Below, piece after piece: positions 1 to 7,385 of a DNA stretch of 9,987 nucleotides. Source of the stretch: an uncultured Bacteroidales bacterium (GTDB lineage Bacteria; Bacteroidota; Bacteroidia; Bacteroidales; UBA932). Under the pieces are notes generated by a model. The model had not been told where the DNA came from, searched no databases, and saw only the letters and a program-made list of their open reading frames with translations. Both the position numbers and the translations under genes were made by a program. The stretch covers positions 1 through 9,987 of the forward strand of contig CAMYAE010000037.1 in NCBI GenBank assembly GCA_947253655.1. Direction: 5' to 3'. How positions within the stretch are numbered: the first letter of the stretch is position 1; the number at the start of each line of letters is the position of its first letter.

Positions 1-229
1 TCGTTCCCGAAGAACGCCTAACGGTAGAGCCGCCGCTGGTATTGCTGCCGGAGGAGCGACGCACCGTGCCGCCGGAAGACCTCTTATTGTCCTGCGGACT
101 TGAATAACTGCCGGAAGACGAAGATGTGCCGGAGGAGCGACGCACCGTCGAGCCACTGCCGGAAGAACCGTTGTTCGTTCCCGAAGAACGCCTAACGGTA
201 GAGCCGCCGCTGGTATTGCTGCCGGAGGA
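1..229. repeat. Direct repeats inside the RRSSG-repeat gene
   Basis: Bases 1-55 recur exactly at 175-229, a period of 174 bp (58 codons). A shorter block of about 20 bp containing GGAGGAGCGAC recurs at about 47-67 and 128-148, a period of 81 bp (27 codons). Both periods are multiples of three, so the repeats keep the protein frame and encode the RRSSG units and their linkers. The near-identity at DNA level suggests recent duplication or gene conversion. Confidence 0.85.
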
Positions 230-361
230 ACGCCTCGTCTGTGTAGTTGTGGAATTTTCTGTCGTAGTACCGCCACTCCTGCGCACCTGCGCCACCGATA
301 CGGATGCAAACATAGCAGCTATTGATATTGTCGCGATTGCGCTGTAGATAATATGTTTCAT
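1..361 (-). CDS. Secreted Ser/Gly/Arg-rich RRSSG-repeat protein (partial, C-terminus beyond left edge)
   Basis: I do not recognise this as a named family. The frame opens 20 nt after the namZ stop and stays open for 120 codons to the window edge. Residues 1-24 look like a signal peptide: a Lys/His start, a hydrophobic core (IIYSAIATISIAAMFA), and a likely cut after SVSVA. There is no lipobox Cys. The mature part is low in complexity and built on the unit RRSSG (often TVRRSSG), seen at about residues 43, 57, 74, 101 and 115, with a KRSSG variant at about 93. The units are separated by Ser/Gly/Thr/Asn linkers such as SNTSGGS. The mature region is strongly basic and looks disordered. Its position at the end of a cell-wall operon suggests an envelope location, but that is inference. 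Antisense and other-frame readings of the same DNA are shadows of the repeat. Confidence 0.72.
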   Translation of the reverse strand, partial: MKHIIYSAIATISIAAMFASVSVAQVRRSGGTTTENSTTTQTRRSSGSNTSGGSTVRRSSGTNNGSSGSGSTVRRSSGTSSSSGSYSSPQDNKRSSGGTVRRSSGSNTSGGSTVRRSSGT

Positions 362-381
362 GGCAATTCAGCTTTAAGCGG

Positions 382-1674
382 TTAATAAATATAATATTTT
401 TCAGAAAGAGCCCTGAAAGCCTCAACATCCTTTTCCCAATAGGGCATAATGTCCGCAACCCTCATGTTCTCTCCAAATGTCAATCTAACATAATCCGTAC
501 CACAAACCTTGTCAATCATTGAATTGCGACTTCCGTCAGGCTTGAAAGGCTTACGCTCAGGATAAAGGACATGCACAGCCTGCATAACGTAAAACTGTGT
601 CAATGAAATAATTGCCTTGTCATAATCGGTATAGAAAAACTGTACCCCATGCAAAAGTTTGCCGGCCTTGCTTCCATAAAACGGCTTGTAATGTATCTCC
701 CTGAATGCTACGCCCTCAATATTGTATGAATCAAGTTCGGCCTTAAGTCTTGTGGCATCGATCCACTCTGCGGCAAAGGTCTCGAAAGGCAGATTATATC
801 CTATACCGATATTGAGATAACCGTTGAACTCACCGCATATTCCCGAAGAAGGATAATTGATTGCTGATCGAGAATAAGGGATATTCGGCGACGGCAAAAC
901 CCAAGGCAGTTTGGTGTCATCATAAAGCATATCCCTGCTCCAACCCTGCATCGGCACAACCTGCAAATTGCAACGCAAATGCTCCTCATTGCCTTTCTGC
1001 CCTTTATTCATCCCTTCTTCATTAATCATTATTGCAAGTTCTCCGACCGTCAGTCCGTAAATATATGGTATTTTGAATTCACTTACAAAAGAAAAGAAGC
1101 CCGGCTCAACGTAACATCCCTCTATCTTATTACCACCCAATGGGTTAGGTCTATCCAAAACCATAACATCGATACCATTTTTAGCACAGGCCCTCATTAC
1201 CAGACCGAGAGTGCTTATGAAAGTATATGACCTCACCCCAACATCTTGAATGTCATAAACCATGACGTCTATACCCTCCAGCATTTTCCGGGAAGGCTCG
1301 CGATAAGCCCCATATATCGAATATACCGGAATTCCTGTCTTTGCATCACGGGTGTCCGAAACCTTGTCCCCGGCGTATGCGTCCCCCCTAACCCCATGTT
1401 CCGGTCCGAAAAGCGCTACAAGATTGACCTCCGGAGCCTCATTCAAGATATCTATGGTAGAACGGAGATTTCTGTCCACACCGCTCGGATTGGTCACGAG
1501 CCCGACCCTCAGGCCTTTAAGATCTTCAAACCCGCTCTTCTCCAACATCTCAAGCCCTGTTTGCACGACATTTGCCTTTTCTGTGCGTTCTGCTGCTGCT
1601 TCATGCGTCGATGACAGACAAAAGACAAAAATCATCGCCGGCAGCAATATTTTCTCAATTATTTTTCTTTCCAT
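382..1674 (-). CDS. namZ: Exo-beta-N-acetylmuramidase NamZ-type (DUF1343, GH171), secreted
   Basis: The 430-residue product has a signal peptide at about residues 1-28 (KIIEKILLPAMIFVFCLSS, then an Ala-rich cut region) followed by a full DUF1343 domain. Family hallmarks are visible: LFGPEHGVRGDAYAGD at 88-103, VYDIQDVGVRSYT at 139-151, DRPNPLGG at 174-181 and PWVLPSPNIP at 257-266. The Glu and His in PEHG (E92, H93) match the catalytic residues proposed for Bacillus NamZ, as I recall that work. NamZ enzymes remove MurNAc from non-reducing ends of glycan fragments, outside the cytoplasm. The length fits the family. The start overlaps the end of the upstream carrier gene by 20 nt, which suggests translational coupling. 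The AmpG-family and SpoIID-domain neighbours support peptidoglycan salvage. Family membership is firm; exact substrate in this organism is inferred. Confidence 0.93.
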   Translation of the reverse strand: MERKIIEKILLPAMIFVFCLSSTHEAAAERTEKANVVQTGLEMLEKSGFEDLKGLRVGLVTNPSGVDRNLRSTIDILNEAPEVNLVALFGPEHGVRGDAYAGDKVSDTRDAKTGIPVYSIYGAYREPSRKMLEGIDVMVYDIQDVGVRSYTFISTLGLVMRACAKNGIDVMVLDRPNPLGGNKIEGCYVEPGFFSFVSEFKIPYIYGLTVGELAIMINEEGMNKGQKGNEEHLRCNLQVVPMQGWSRDMLYDDTKLPWVLPSPNIPYSRSAINYPSSGICGEFNGYLNIGIGYNLPFETFAAEWIDATRLKAELDSYNIEGVAFREIHYKPFYGSKAGKLLHGVQFFYTDYDKAIISLTQFYVMQAVHVLYPERKPFKPDGSRNSMIDKVCGTDYVRLTFGENMRVADIMPYWEKDVEAFRALSEKYYIY

Positions 1675-2974
1675 ATTCAGGGTTTATTTTAATTATACTT
1701 GTAACCGCCACGGTAAGCAGGCAGCAAATCATAACTATCCAGAAAACAGCTGTATAGCCCCCGGACCATTTCCATATATAGCCCGCAAAAAGTCCCGGAA
1801 CCATCATGCTAAGAGCCATAAATCCGGTGCATATCGCATAATGAGAGGTCTTGTATTCTCCGGAGGAGAAATATATAAGATAAAGCATATATGCCTGGAA
1901 GCCGAAGCCGTAGCCAAATTGTTCAAAAGCCACGCAAGAGCTTATCACCCAAAGACTTGATGGCTGCATAATGCTCATATAGACATATACGAAACACGGC
2001 AGGGTCAATGACAAAGCCATAGGCCACAACACTTTTTTTAGCCCCCATTTTGAAGCTGCCACACCTCCTACAACACCTCCGCCCAACAATGCAACAACAC
2101 CGACAGTACCATTGATAAATCCCACATTAGCCGTGGAAAGTCCCAGGCCTCCAATTCCTGTCGGATCCAACATGAAAGGGCTGACAAGTTTCAACATCAG
2201 TGCTTCCGGCAACCTGTACAATAGCATAAATGCCAGAGCTGCAAATATCTGCGATTTTCTGAAAAAACTTGCGAAGGCCTCGATAAACTCTTTTGCAATC
2301 TCTCGGCCTCCTTTCGCGCTCCTTGCTGAATCATCTGCGGGTTCAGGCAAGACAAAAAAATCATAAACCGTTATAGCGAAGAAGAGCAGGGCACATATAA
2401 TCAAGGTTACCCTCCATGCCAGTGGTATATTTCCGCTACGCTCCTCTACCAGGCCGGCTATCATCACAAGAATTCCATTTCCGAAAATCGAGGACAGCCT
2501 GTAAAAAGTGCTGCGGATACCGACAAAAAATGTCTGCTGCTTTTCTTTCAGAGCCAGCATATAAAAGCCGTCTGCGGCAATATCATGGGTAGCCGAAGCG
2601 ATTGCGGTAATGTAGAAAATTATTATCATTATCGCAAAAAGGCTCACAGGGGTCTGTTTTGCCTCGATCAGTGCCGGATCCGGCTGCGGCAAAGAAATGA
2701 CAAGCCCCACGAAAGACAGACTCATAATTGTCTGCATAAGTATTATCCACCAACGCTTTGTCTTGATGATGTCTACGAAAGGACTCCAGAACGGCTTTAT
2801 CACCCAAGGAAGATACAAAAGGCTGGTATAAAGCGACATAGTCTCATTAGGAACGCCCATTTTAGTAAACATTATAACGGAAATGTTGTTTACGATAAAA
2901 TATGGAATTCCCTCGGCAAAATACAGGGCCGGTATCCACATCCAAGGAGATATTGCTTTTGTGTCCGATTTCAT
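1655..2974 (-). CDS. ampG: AmpG-family MFS carrier (putative muropeptide permease)
   Basis: The 439-residue protein is a polytopic membrane carrier with about 12 hydrophobic segments. AmpG/PAT-family features are the N-terminal PALYFAEGIPYFIVNN (15-30), a loop KPFWSPFVD (60-68) and SATHDIAADG (127-136), which lines up with the SATQDI..DA segment I recall from enterobacterial AmpG. It is shorter than E. coli AmpG (about 490 residues, 14 helices). AmpG imports GlcNAc-anhydroMurNAc peptides across the inner membrane for recycling. The neighbouring namZ and SpoIID-domain genes fit that substrate class, but other sugars or peptides are possible within the family. The gene begins 28 nt after the SpoIID fusion stop; I see no TAnnTTTG promoter in that gap, so read-through from upstream is likely. 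Confidence 0.87.
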   Translation of the reverse strand: MKSDTKAISPWMWIPALYFAEGIPYFIVNNISVIMFTKMGVPNETMSLYTSLLYLPWVIKPFWSPFVDIIKTKRWWIILMQTIMSLSFVGLVISLPQPDPALIEAKQTPVSLFAIMIIIFYITAIASATHDIAADGFYMLALKEKQQTFFVGIRSTFYRLSSIFGNGILVMIAGLVEERSGNIPLAWRVTLIICALLFFAITVYDFFVLPEPADDSARSAKGGREIAKEFIEAFASFFRKSQIFAALAFMLLYRLPEALMLKLVSPFMLDPTGIGGLGLSTANVGFINGTVGVVALLGGGVVGGVAASKWGLKKVLWPMALSLTLPCFVYVYMSIMQPSSLWVISSCVAFEQFGYGFGFQAYMLYLIYFSSGEYKTSHYAICTGFMALSMMVPGLFAGYIWKWSGGYTAVFWIVMICCLLTVAVTSIIKINPEYGKKNN

Positions 2975-3002
2975 AAATATCTGTTTATCAGCCTCTAAGT
3001 GC

Positions 3003-5435
3003 TCAAATGCGTTCTATGGAAGTGCCGGGATAATAATGCTCAAGTATACTTCTATAATCATAACCCTCGCTCGCCATTACGGCGGCCCCTATCTGGCACA
3101 GTCCGACTCCATGTCCCCAGCCGTGCCCTTTAAGGAGCAGTCTCCCGTCTTGCCATTCCACCTCAAAGGCGGAACTTTTGAGATGGGACTCCGACAAGAA
3201 CTTTCTTATAATCAGCTCCTTCCCGACTATCATCCTTTTCGCGGATCCGATAATTTCAAGTTTGGATATACGTCCGGATTTTCCTCGTTCAAGAGGGATA
3301 AGGTCTTGGATTATACCGAAATCAATGCCGCTGCGGCGTCTTATAAGGTCTGATATCTCTTCTACGGTATATTCCTGCCGCCATTCGAAAAAATCATTCG
3401 TCTCCAGGTCGTAATCGTTAAGGACCTGCCTGAGAATTCTTGAGTCTGAAGTGTTACAGAAAGGCTTCAAACCATTCTTATGCTCCGGAGTGTCAGGTAG
3501 TGATTTAAGATACGGCACGTCCTTATCTTCCCAACAAGTGCCGAATTCTTCCGAGACGCCCCCGCAGCATTTCGAGAAACGTGCATCGCAGATTTTGCCG
3601 TCCGCAGTCAAAACCTGACCCCAAGTTGCGTCAATGGCTTTCCTAACATTATCCCCTATCGCTATGCCTACTCCCTGATACCTCTGGCAATGGTCATCTG
3701 CACAGACATCGAACAGCTTGTGGTCCTCGTGATCGAACCATTTCACCATTTCCGTGCAGTCCGTGTCGCCGACTTCGAAGTCATTGGAGAATGCGGAGTC
3801 TATATAAGTGACAACTGCCGGCACGCTGTTGAGCTCTCCGATGCAGGCCGGACATTCACTCCTGCCTCCGGCTTCCCGTCCCGACAGGACAGACATTGCC
3901 CATGATCTTGAAATAACAGCATGAGCTTTAAGAAACTCTAATGATGCTGTTGATTTCATCTCGGAAGATATTACGCTAAGCAGATAATCTTCTACTCCGA
4001 CTATATTTACAGCCGTAACCTTATTGTCACAGACTATAAACTTCAATGTACCTGCAAATTTCTGCGTCCTCTTACGTTCCCAGTGAAAATCCACGCCGAT
4101 AGTAACCCCGAACAAAATGAATGTAGGCTCAGCAAATACCGTGGACATTGTCTTGGCCTCAAAAAGCAGTTCATCGTATAAGGCCCCGTTGTACTCGATC
4201 TTTCCCTCTGTAAACCGGACTTTCTGAGGTCCGGCTCCGTCAGATATTATTTCAAACTCTATCTCATTACATGACATAATCCCCACCTCAATACATTTCT
4301 GTTTTCTGGTAAGTTTCCACAAGATATCCTTTTCAACAACCTCTGATACAGACACTTCCGACAGCACTTCCTTTATCATCCGTTCGTCCGCCTTTTCAAA
4401 ATCCTCAGCTTTCGGCAGAATCATCAGGCCGGCCATGTCAACGCAGCCCGGACTTAGGGTAAGGTGGTCTTCTCCGATAGAAAAATAATGATGAGACCTG
4501 TGGCTTCCTCTGAAAATCACGACAGCCCTGTATTCAAAAGGAGAGAGACCGTGGGTGTTGCCGGCCGGTCTGGTGGCTTTGCCGTTGCCGGGCGATGTTT
4601 CATTGTCACCCCGTGGCAGAATGGTTTTGTCATCCCAAAATATAGGACTGTACCAGGTCAACATATTAAACATCGGCTCATTATCCTCCTCGGCAATCGG
4701 GGCGCAATCCAAAAGCCGATAGAACATTTTTGCCATTGATTTCGATGTCCGCGACCTTAGGAAGAATATACCTCTCGTGTATTTCTTGTAATGATAGAGC
4801 TGGGCTTCCTGGACGGATGTAACATATTCAATGTCATCTTGCAGATGCTCCGGAATGTTACTTTCTTCCTCTCCGTTAGGCACGCCTCTGGACCTGAGGT
4901 CATCGGAAATCAGATACAGCAGCCTGTCGGCCTCGTTTTCAAGTGGCATCAGAGAACGCGGACATGCCTGAAAATGGAGATGGTCAGGAGCCGAAGCCCC
5001 GCATTTCGAGCCGTTGTAGAATATGGTATATTTTGTAAAATGGTGTGCCATATCCAGCATATCCACATACTTGTGCCAGATTGACTGCCCTATGTGTCGC
5101 TCTTCCGCAATCACAAGATGTGACGGGAAAATAGGATAGGGATTGGCCAGAATATGATAATGCCTGCCTTTTCGTCCCTCAAATCTTAGGCTCATCTGCT
5201 CTACGGGACGATTTTCAGCACACAAGAAACACTGTCTGGCGGCAATCGAGGCGGTGTCCACCTTTGCAGCAGAAGACTTTATCCTACCGGGATTATTCTG
5301 CAACTTGACTTTCAGGCCGTCTATTTCCATTTCGCGCACCTTGCATTCCTTTAAGGCACGAGCATTGGCAGCGGCAAGCGGCCATACAGAAAACTGGTCA
5401 TTCAGGAATTTGTCTATCAGCTTGCTCTCTTTCAT
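3003..5435 (-). CDS. DUF4922 (HIT/GalT-like) - SpoIID/LytB fusion protein
   Basis: I chose the ATG at 5435 (810 aa). It lies 1 nt after the glycosyltransferase stop, and its product MKESKLIDKFLNDQF starts where related proteins seem to start. In-frame ATGs at 5450 and 5510 would overlap the upstream gene. Residues about 1-300 are DUF4922-like, with CFLC (69-72), NPYPIFPSHLVIAEERH (98-114) and GASAPDHLHFQ (146-156). The last contains the HxHxQ signature of GalT and dinucleoside/GDP-sugar phosphorylases, with H154 in the position of the nucleotidylated His. Residues about 430-810 are SpoIID: VEDYLLSVISSEM (481-493, E492 in the catalytic Glu position), LKAHAVISRSWA (502-513), a Cys/His cluster near 572-583 that may bind zinc, and HGWGHGVGLCQIGA (771-784). 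SpoIID proteins are lytic transglycosylases. No signal peptide or membrane helix is visible, so the product is predicted to be cytoplasmic. The combined function is unknown. Confidence 0.86.
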   Translation of the reverse strand: MKESKLIDKFLNDQFSVWPLAAANARALKECKVREMEIDGLKVKLQNNPGRIKSSAAKVDTASIAARQCFLCAENRPVEQMSLRFEGRKGRHYHILANPYPIFPSHLVIAEERHIGQSIWHKYVDMLDMAHHFTKYTIFYNGSKCGASAPDHLHFQACPRSLMPLENEADRLLYLISDDLRSRGVPNGEEESNIPEHLQDDIEYVTSVQEAQLYHYKKYTRGIFFLRSRTSKSMAKMFYRLLDCAPIAEEDNEPMFNMLTWYSPIFWDDKTILPRGDNETSPGNGKATRPAGNTHGLSPFEYRAVVIFRGSHRSHHYFSIGEDHLTLSPGCVDMAGLMILPKAEDFEKADERMIKEVLSEVSVSEVVEKDILWKLTRKQKCIEVGIMSCNEIEFEIISDGAGPQKVRFTEGKIEYNGALYDELLFEAKTMSTVFAEPTFILFGVTIGVDFHWERKRTQKFAGTLKFIVCDNKVTAVNIVGVEDYLLSVISSEMKSTASLEFLKAHAVISRSWAMSVLSGREAGGRSECPACIGELNSVPAVVTYIDSAFSNDFEVGDTDCTEMVKWFDHEDHKLFDVCADDHCQRYQGVGIAIGDNVRKAIDATWGQVLTADGKICDARFSKCCGGVSEEFGTCWEDKDVPYLKSLPDTPEHKNGLKPFCNTSDSRILRQVLNDYDLETNDFFEWRQEYTVEEISDLIRRRSGIDFGIIQDLIPLERGKSGRISKLEIIGSAKRMIVGKELIIRKFLSESHLKSSAFEVEWQDGRLLLKGHGWGHGVGLCQIGAAVMASEGYDYRSILEHYYPGTSIERI

Positions 5436-5436
5436 C

Positions 5437-6762
5437 TTACAATCTGCCATTAGACATTCTTGCATCAAGCTCCACCGTCCGCAAAAAATCTTTGTAATAA
5501 TTATTTGCATTCTGCCTGTCTATGCTGAGGGCCGCATCGGAGTTCCCGTCCCAACGACGACAAAAATACAAAGGCTCATATATCCTTGATATACGGTATT
5601 CCCTTGAAATTCTCAATCCGACAGCATAGTCTTCTCCATAGCTGACATCAGGAAAACCGAACTTCCTCAATATCGGCACATAGAAAGCCCTTGGAGCACC
5701 CAAACCGTTAATTCTCAATGCATTGTTGCGCCCATTCCCATCTGTCCATTCCCTGTGGTCTATAAGGCCGGGTGCAATCGGCTCCATATCGAAATTCGTC
5801 ATCATATATGAGCCTATCACCATTACAGACTTCTCTCTGTAAAACTTGTCCACTATTATGCCAAGAGTGTCCGCTCCGCTGTAGACATCATCGCTGTCCA
5901 GCTGTACTGCGAATTTGCCGCACCTATGGTCATTTATTGCAAGATTCCAGCATCCGCCTATATTCAGCCCCTTTTCCTGAGGAATGATATGCACCAGCCG
6001 AGGATCTTGAATGCCGTCTATCAGTTCTGTCGTCCCGTCATCTGACTTGTTGTCCACGACTATGACATTATATCCAAACGGAACCTGCTGTGAAAGTGCA
6101 CTTTCTATTGCATCGCCTATGGTCCTGACCCTGTTAAAAACAGGAATAATAACTGACGCCGTAATGCCGTTATTCGGTGTGGCATCAAAATCGACTTCTT
6201 TGAATTCAGGCTTGAGATAGCCGCCTTTCCGTTTCAGATATTCGGTGCAAATCGTTTCCATTTCAATTTGGACGTCCCTGTTTCGCGGATTAACATAATC
6301 AAACTGTTTTTCCCCGGACTTTCTCAAATCATCGGGAGCAACAGAATAAAGGTATTCCGGAATGCGGACAATCTTGCCCATACGAAGCCTCAAGTCATAC
6401 AGAGCTCCGTATTTATAAGCCATGTCCATTTCTCCGACAGCCTTTATCAATGATTTTGCCCTTAGGCACCATAGAGCCCCGAAATCAAAATCATCCCTGA
6501 GTGCGCCTCTCTGACATTCAATGGTGGGATGCCTTAAAATTCTTCCGTCGGAAAATATATCCGAATAGTCGGAATACAGCATGTCCGCCCCTGTATCTTG
6601 AGCAACGGAAATAAATCTTGCAATGGCATTTTCATTATAATGCAATGGCAAATTCTTGATGTTCAAAAAAATAAATTTCTCTCCAGCGATAGACGCAACT
6701 ATGTCCGCAAGTGTTTTTGTACTCTGCAGACAAGTGTTTTCGATAATCATGAAATCCGACAT
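5437..6762 (-). CDS. Family 2 glycosyltransferase with degenerate N-terminal GT-A half
   Basis: The ATG at 6762 gives 441 residues and begins 13 nt after the Nudix stop. An in-frame ATG at 6825 would overlap that gene by 50 nt and adds an unconvincing tail. Residues about 200-425 form a complete GT2 domain: ASVIIPVFNR (202-211), VVDNKSDDGT (235-244), the metal-binding QLDSDD (287-292), and GED (376-378) in the place of the catalytic acidic motif. Residues about 28-145 resemble the later part of another GT-A domain (GEKFIFLNIKNLPL, then LYSDYSD, GALWCLRAKSLIKAVGEMD, GALYDLRLRMG, RIPEYLYSV) but lack the opening VIIPVYN-type strand. This half may be structural only. No membrane helices are seen, so it is probably a soluble cytoplasmic enzyme. 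Donor and acceptor are unknown. Its stop is followed after 1 nt by the start of the DUF4922-SpoIID gene, implying tight co-expression. Confidence 0.87.
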   Translation of the reverse strand: MSDFMIIENTCLQSTKTLADIVASIAGEKFIFLNIKNLPLHYNENAIARFISVAQDTGADMLYSDYSDIFSDGRILRHPTIECQRGALRDDFDFGALWCLRAKSLIKAVGEMDMAYKYGALYDLRLRMGKIVRIPEYLYSVAPDDLRKSGEKQFDYVNPRNRDVQIEMETICTEYLKRKGGYLKPEFKEVDFDATPNNGITASVIIPVFNRVRTIGDAIESALSQQVPFGYNVIVVDNKSDDGTTELIDGIQDPRLVHIIPQEKGLNIGGCWNLAINDHRCGKFAVQLDSDDVYSGADTLGIIVDKFYREKSVMVIGSYMMTNFDMEPIAPGLIDHREWTDGNGRNNALRINGLGAPRAFYVPILRKFGFPDVSYGEDYAVGLRISREYRISRIYEPLYFCRRWDGNSDAALSIDRQNANNYYKDFLRTVELDARMSNGRL

Positions 6763-6775
6763 CTCTCCAAAGAAT

Positions 6776-7363
6776 CTAAAGGAGCGCTTCCAGAGACTTG
6801 CGAATCCGGACGAACTCTCCCTCAAAGTTAGGAGTTAAGACTGATTTCCCCAAATATTCATCAATTTCGTCGAAACTCCAATAGCGGCCGTCCTCAACTT
6901 CCTCCTGATTAGGAACAGGCGTGAAATTTCCTACGCAGGCATATACATTCACCAATTCTTTCTCTTTCTTGCTTTCATAGATATAGCTTCTGAGAAATAT
7001 CGGATTATAGTCATAAAAATGGAGTTCTTCTCCGGATTCCCTATATAGGGCTTCGACTATCTGCTCGCCGTACGCAACATGGCCGCCTACTGCGGTATCC
7101 CAATAGCCCGGCAACAGGTCCTTGTTCATGGAACGCTTCTGAAGATATAGACTACCGTCCCTGTTTATTATATGCAGGTGTACGACCGGATGAAGAAGTA
7201 GAGAGCCTCCATGGACATAGGATCGCGGTGACTGGCCTACTACAATGCCGTTCGGTTCGACTATCGGCAACATCTCCGTTCCGGCCGGTATCTCGAAAGC
7301 CGGATGCAAATAGGATCTTTTAGGCAAGACCGGTGCAGGAGATGAGGGATATACCAAAATCAT
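6776..7363 (-). CDS. Nudix hydrolase (isopentenyl-diphosphate isomerase-like/YfcD-type)
   Basis: The core runs from about residue 32 to 180: LLHPVVHLHIINRDG (56-70), YLQKRSMNKDLLPGYWDT (73-90) and the Nudix box at 94-116, read as G-x5-E-x7-RESGEELHF. The essential RE..EE residues are present. Two box positions differ from the consensus REUXEEXGU: Ser110 replaces an aliphatic residue and His115 replaces Gly. The KD.LPG.WDTAVGGH pattern is typical of the IDI/YfcD branch, which hydrolyses nucleoside- or isoprenoid-like diphosphates; the substrate here is unknown. The chosen start has an AGGAG sequence 10 nt upstream and lies 22 nt after the transporter stop. An ATG at 7273 (MLPIVEPNG) would give a 165-residue protein closer to usual family length. 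I keep the longer form with moderate confidence in the start. Confidence 0.86.
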   Translation of the reverse strand: MILVYPSSPAPVLPKRSYLHPAFEIPAGTEMLPIVEPNGIVVGQSPRSYVHGGSLLLHPVVHLHIINRDGSLYLQKRSMNKDLLPGYWDTAVGGHVAYGEQIVEALYRESGEELHFYDYNPIFLRSYIYESKKEKELVNVYACVGNFTPVPNQEEVEDGRYWSFDEIDEYLGKSVLTPNFEGEFVRIRKSLEALL

Positions 7364-7373
7364 TGCGCAGCTT

Positions 7374-7378
7374 CTCCT
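7374..7378 (-). promoter_or_regulatory. Shine-Dalgarno-like site favouring the long Nudix start
   Basis: The minus strand reads AGGAG followed by 10 nt and then the ATG at 7363. Strong SD sites are not the rule in Bacteroidota, so this supports but does not prove the long start over the ATG at 7273. Confidence 0.4.
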
Positions 7379-7385
7379 TATCCGC

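Noticed and set aside
126..347. Plus-strand frame with a PEERRTVEP-type repeat
   Set aside because: It is the complement of the RRSSG repeats; the minus frame has a signal peptide and correct spacing to namZ, while this one has neither.
192..458. Minus-strand frame spanning the namZ end and the start of the repeat gene
   Set aside because: It overlaps both genes in another frame and shows no signal peptide or family motif.
1352..1960. 202-codon open frame on the plus strand opposite namZ and the carrier gene
   Set aside because: It is antisense to two well-supported conserved genes, its product has no recognisable motif, and no promoter-like element was noticed before it.
5436..5510. Longer start of the DUF4922-SpoIID gene at 5510
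   Set aside because: It would overlap the end of the glycosyltransferase gene by 74 nt and adds residues unlike the start of the family; it also creates no credible signal peptide.
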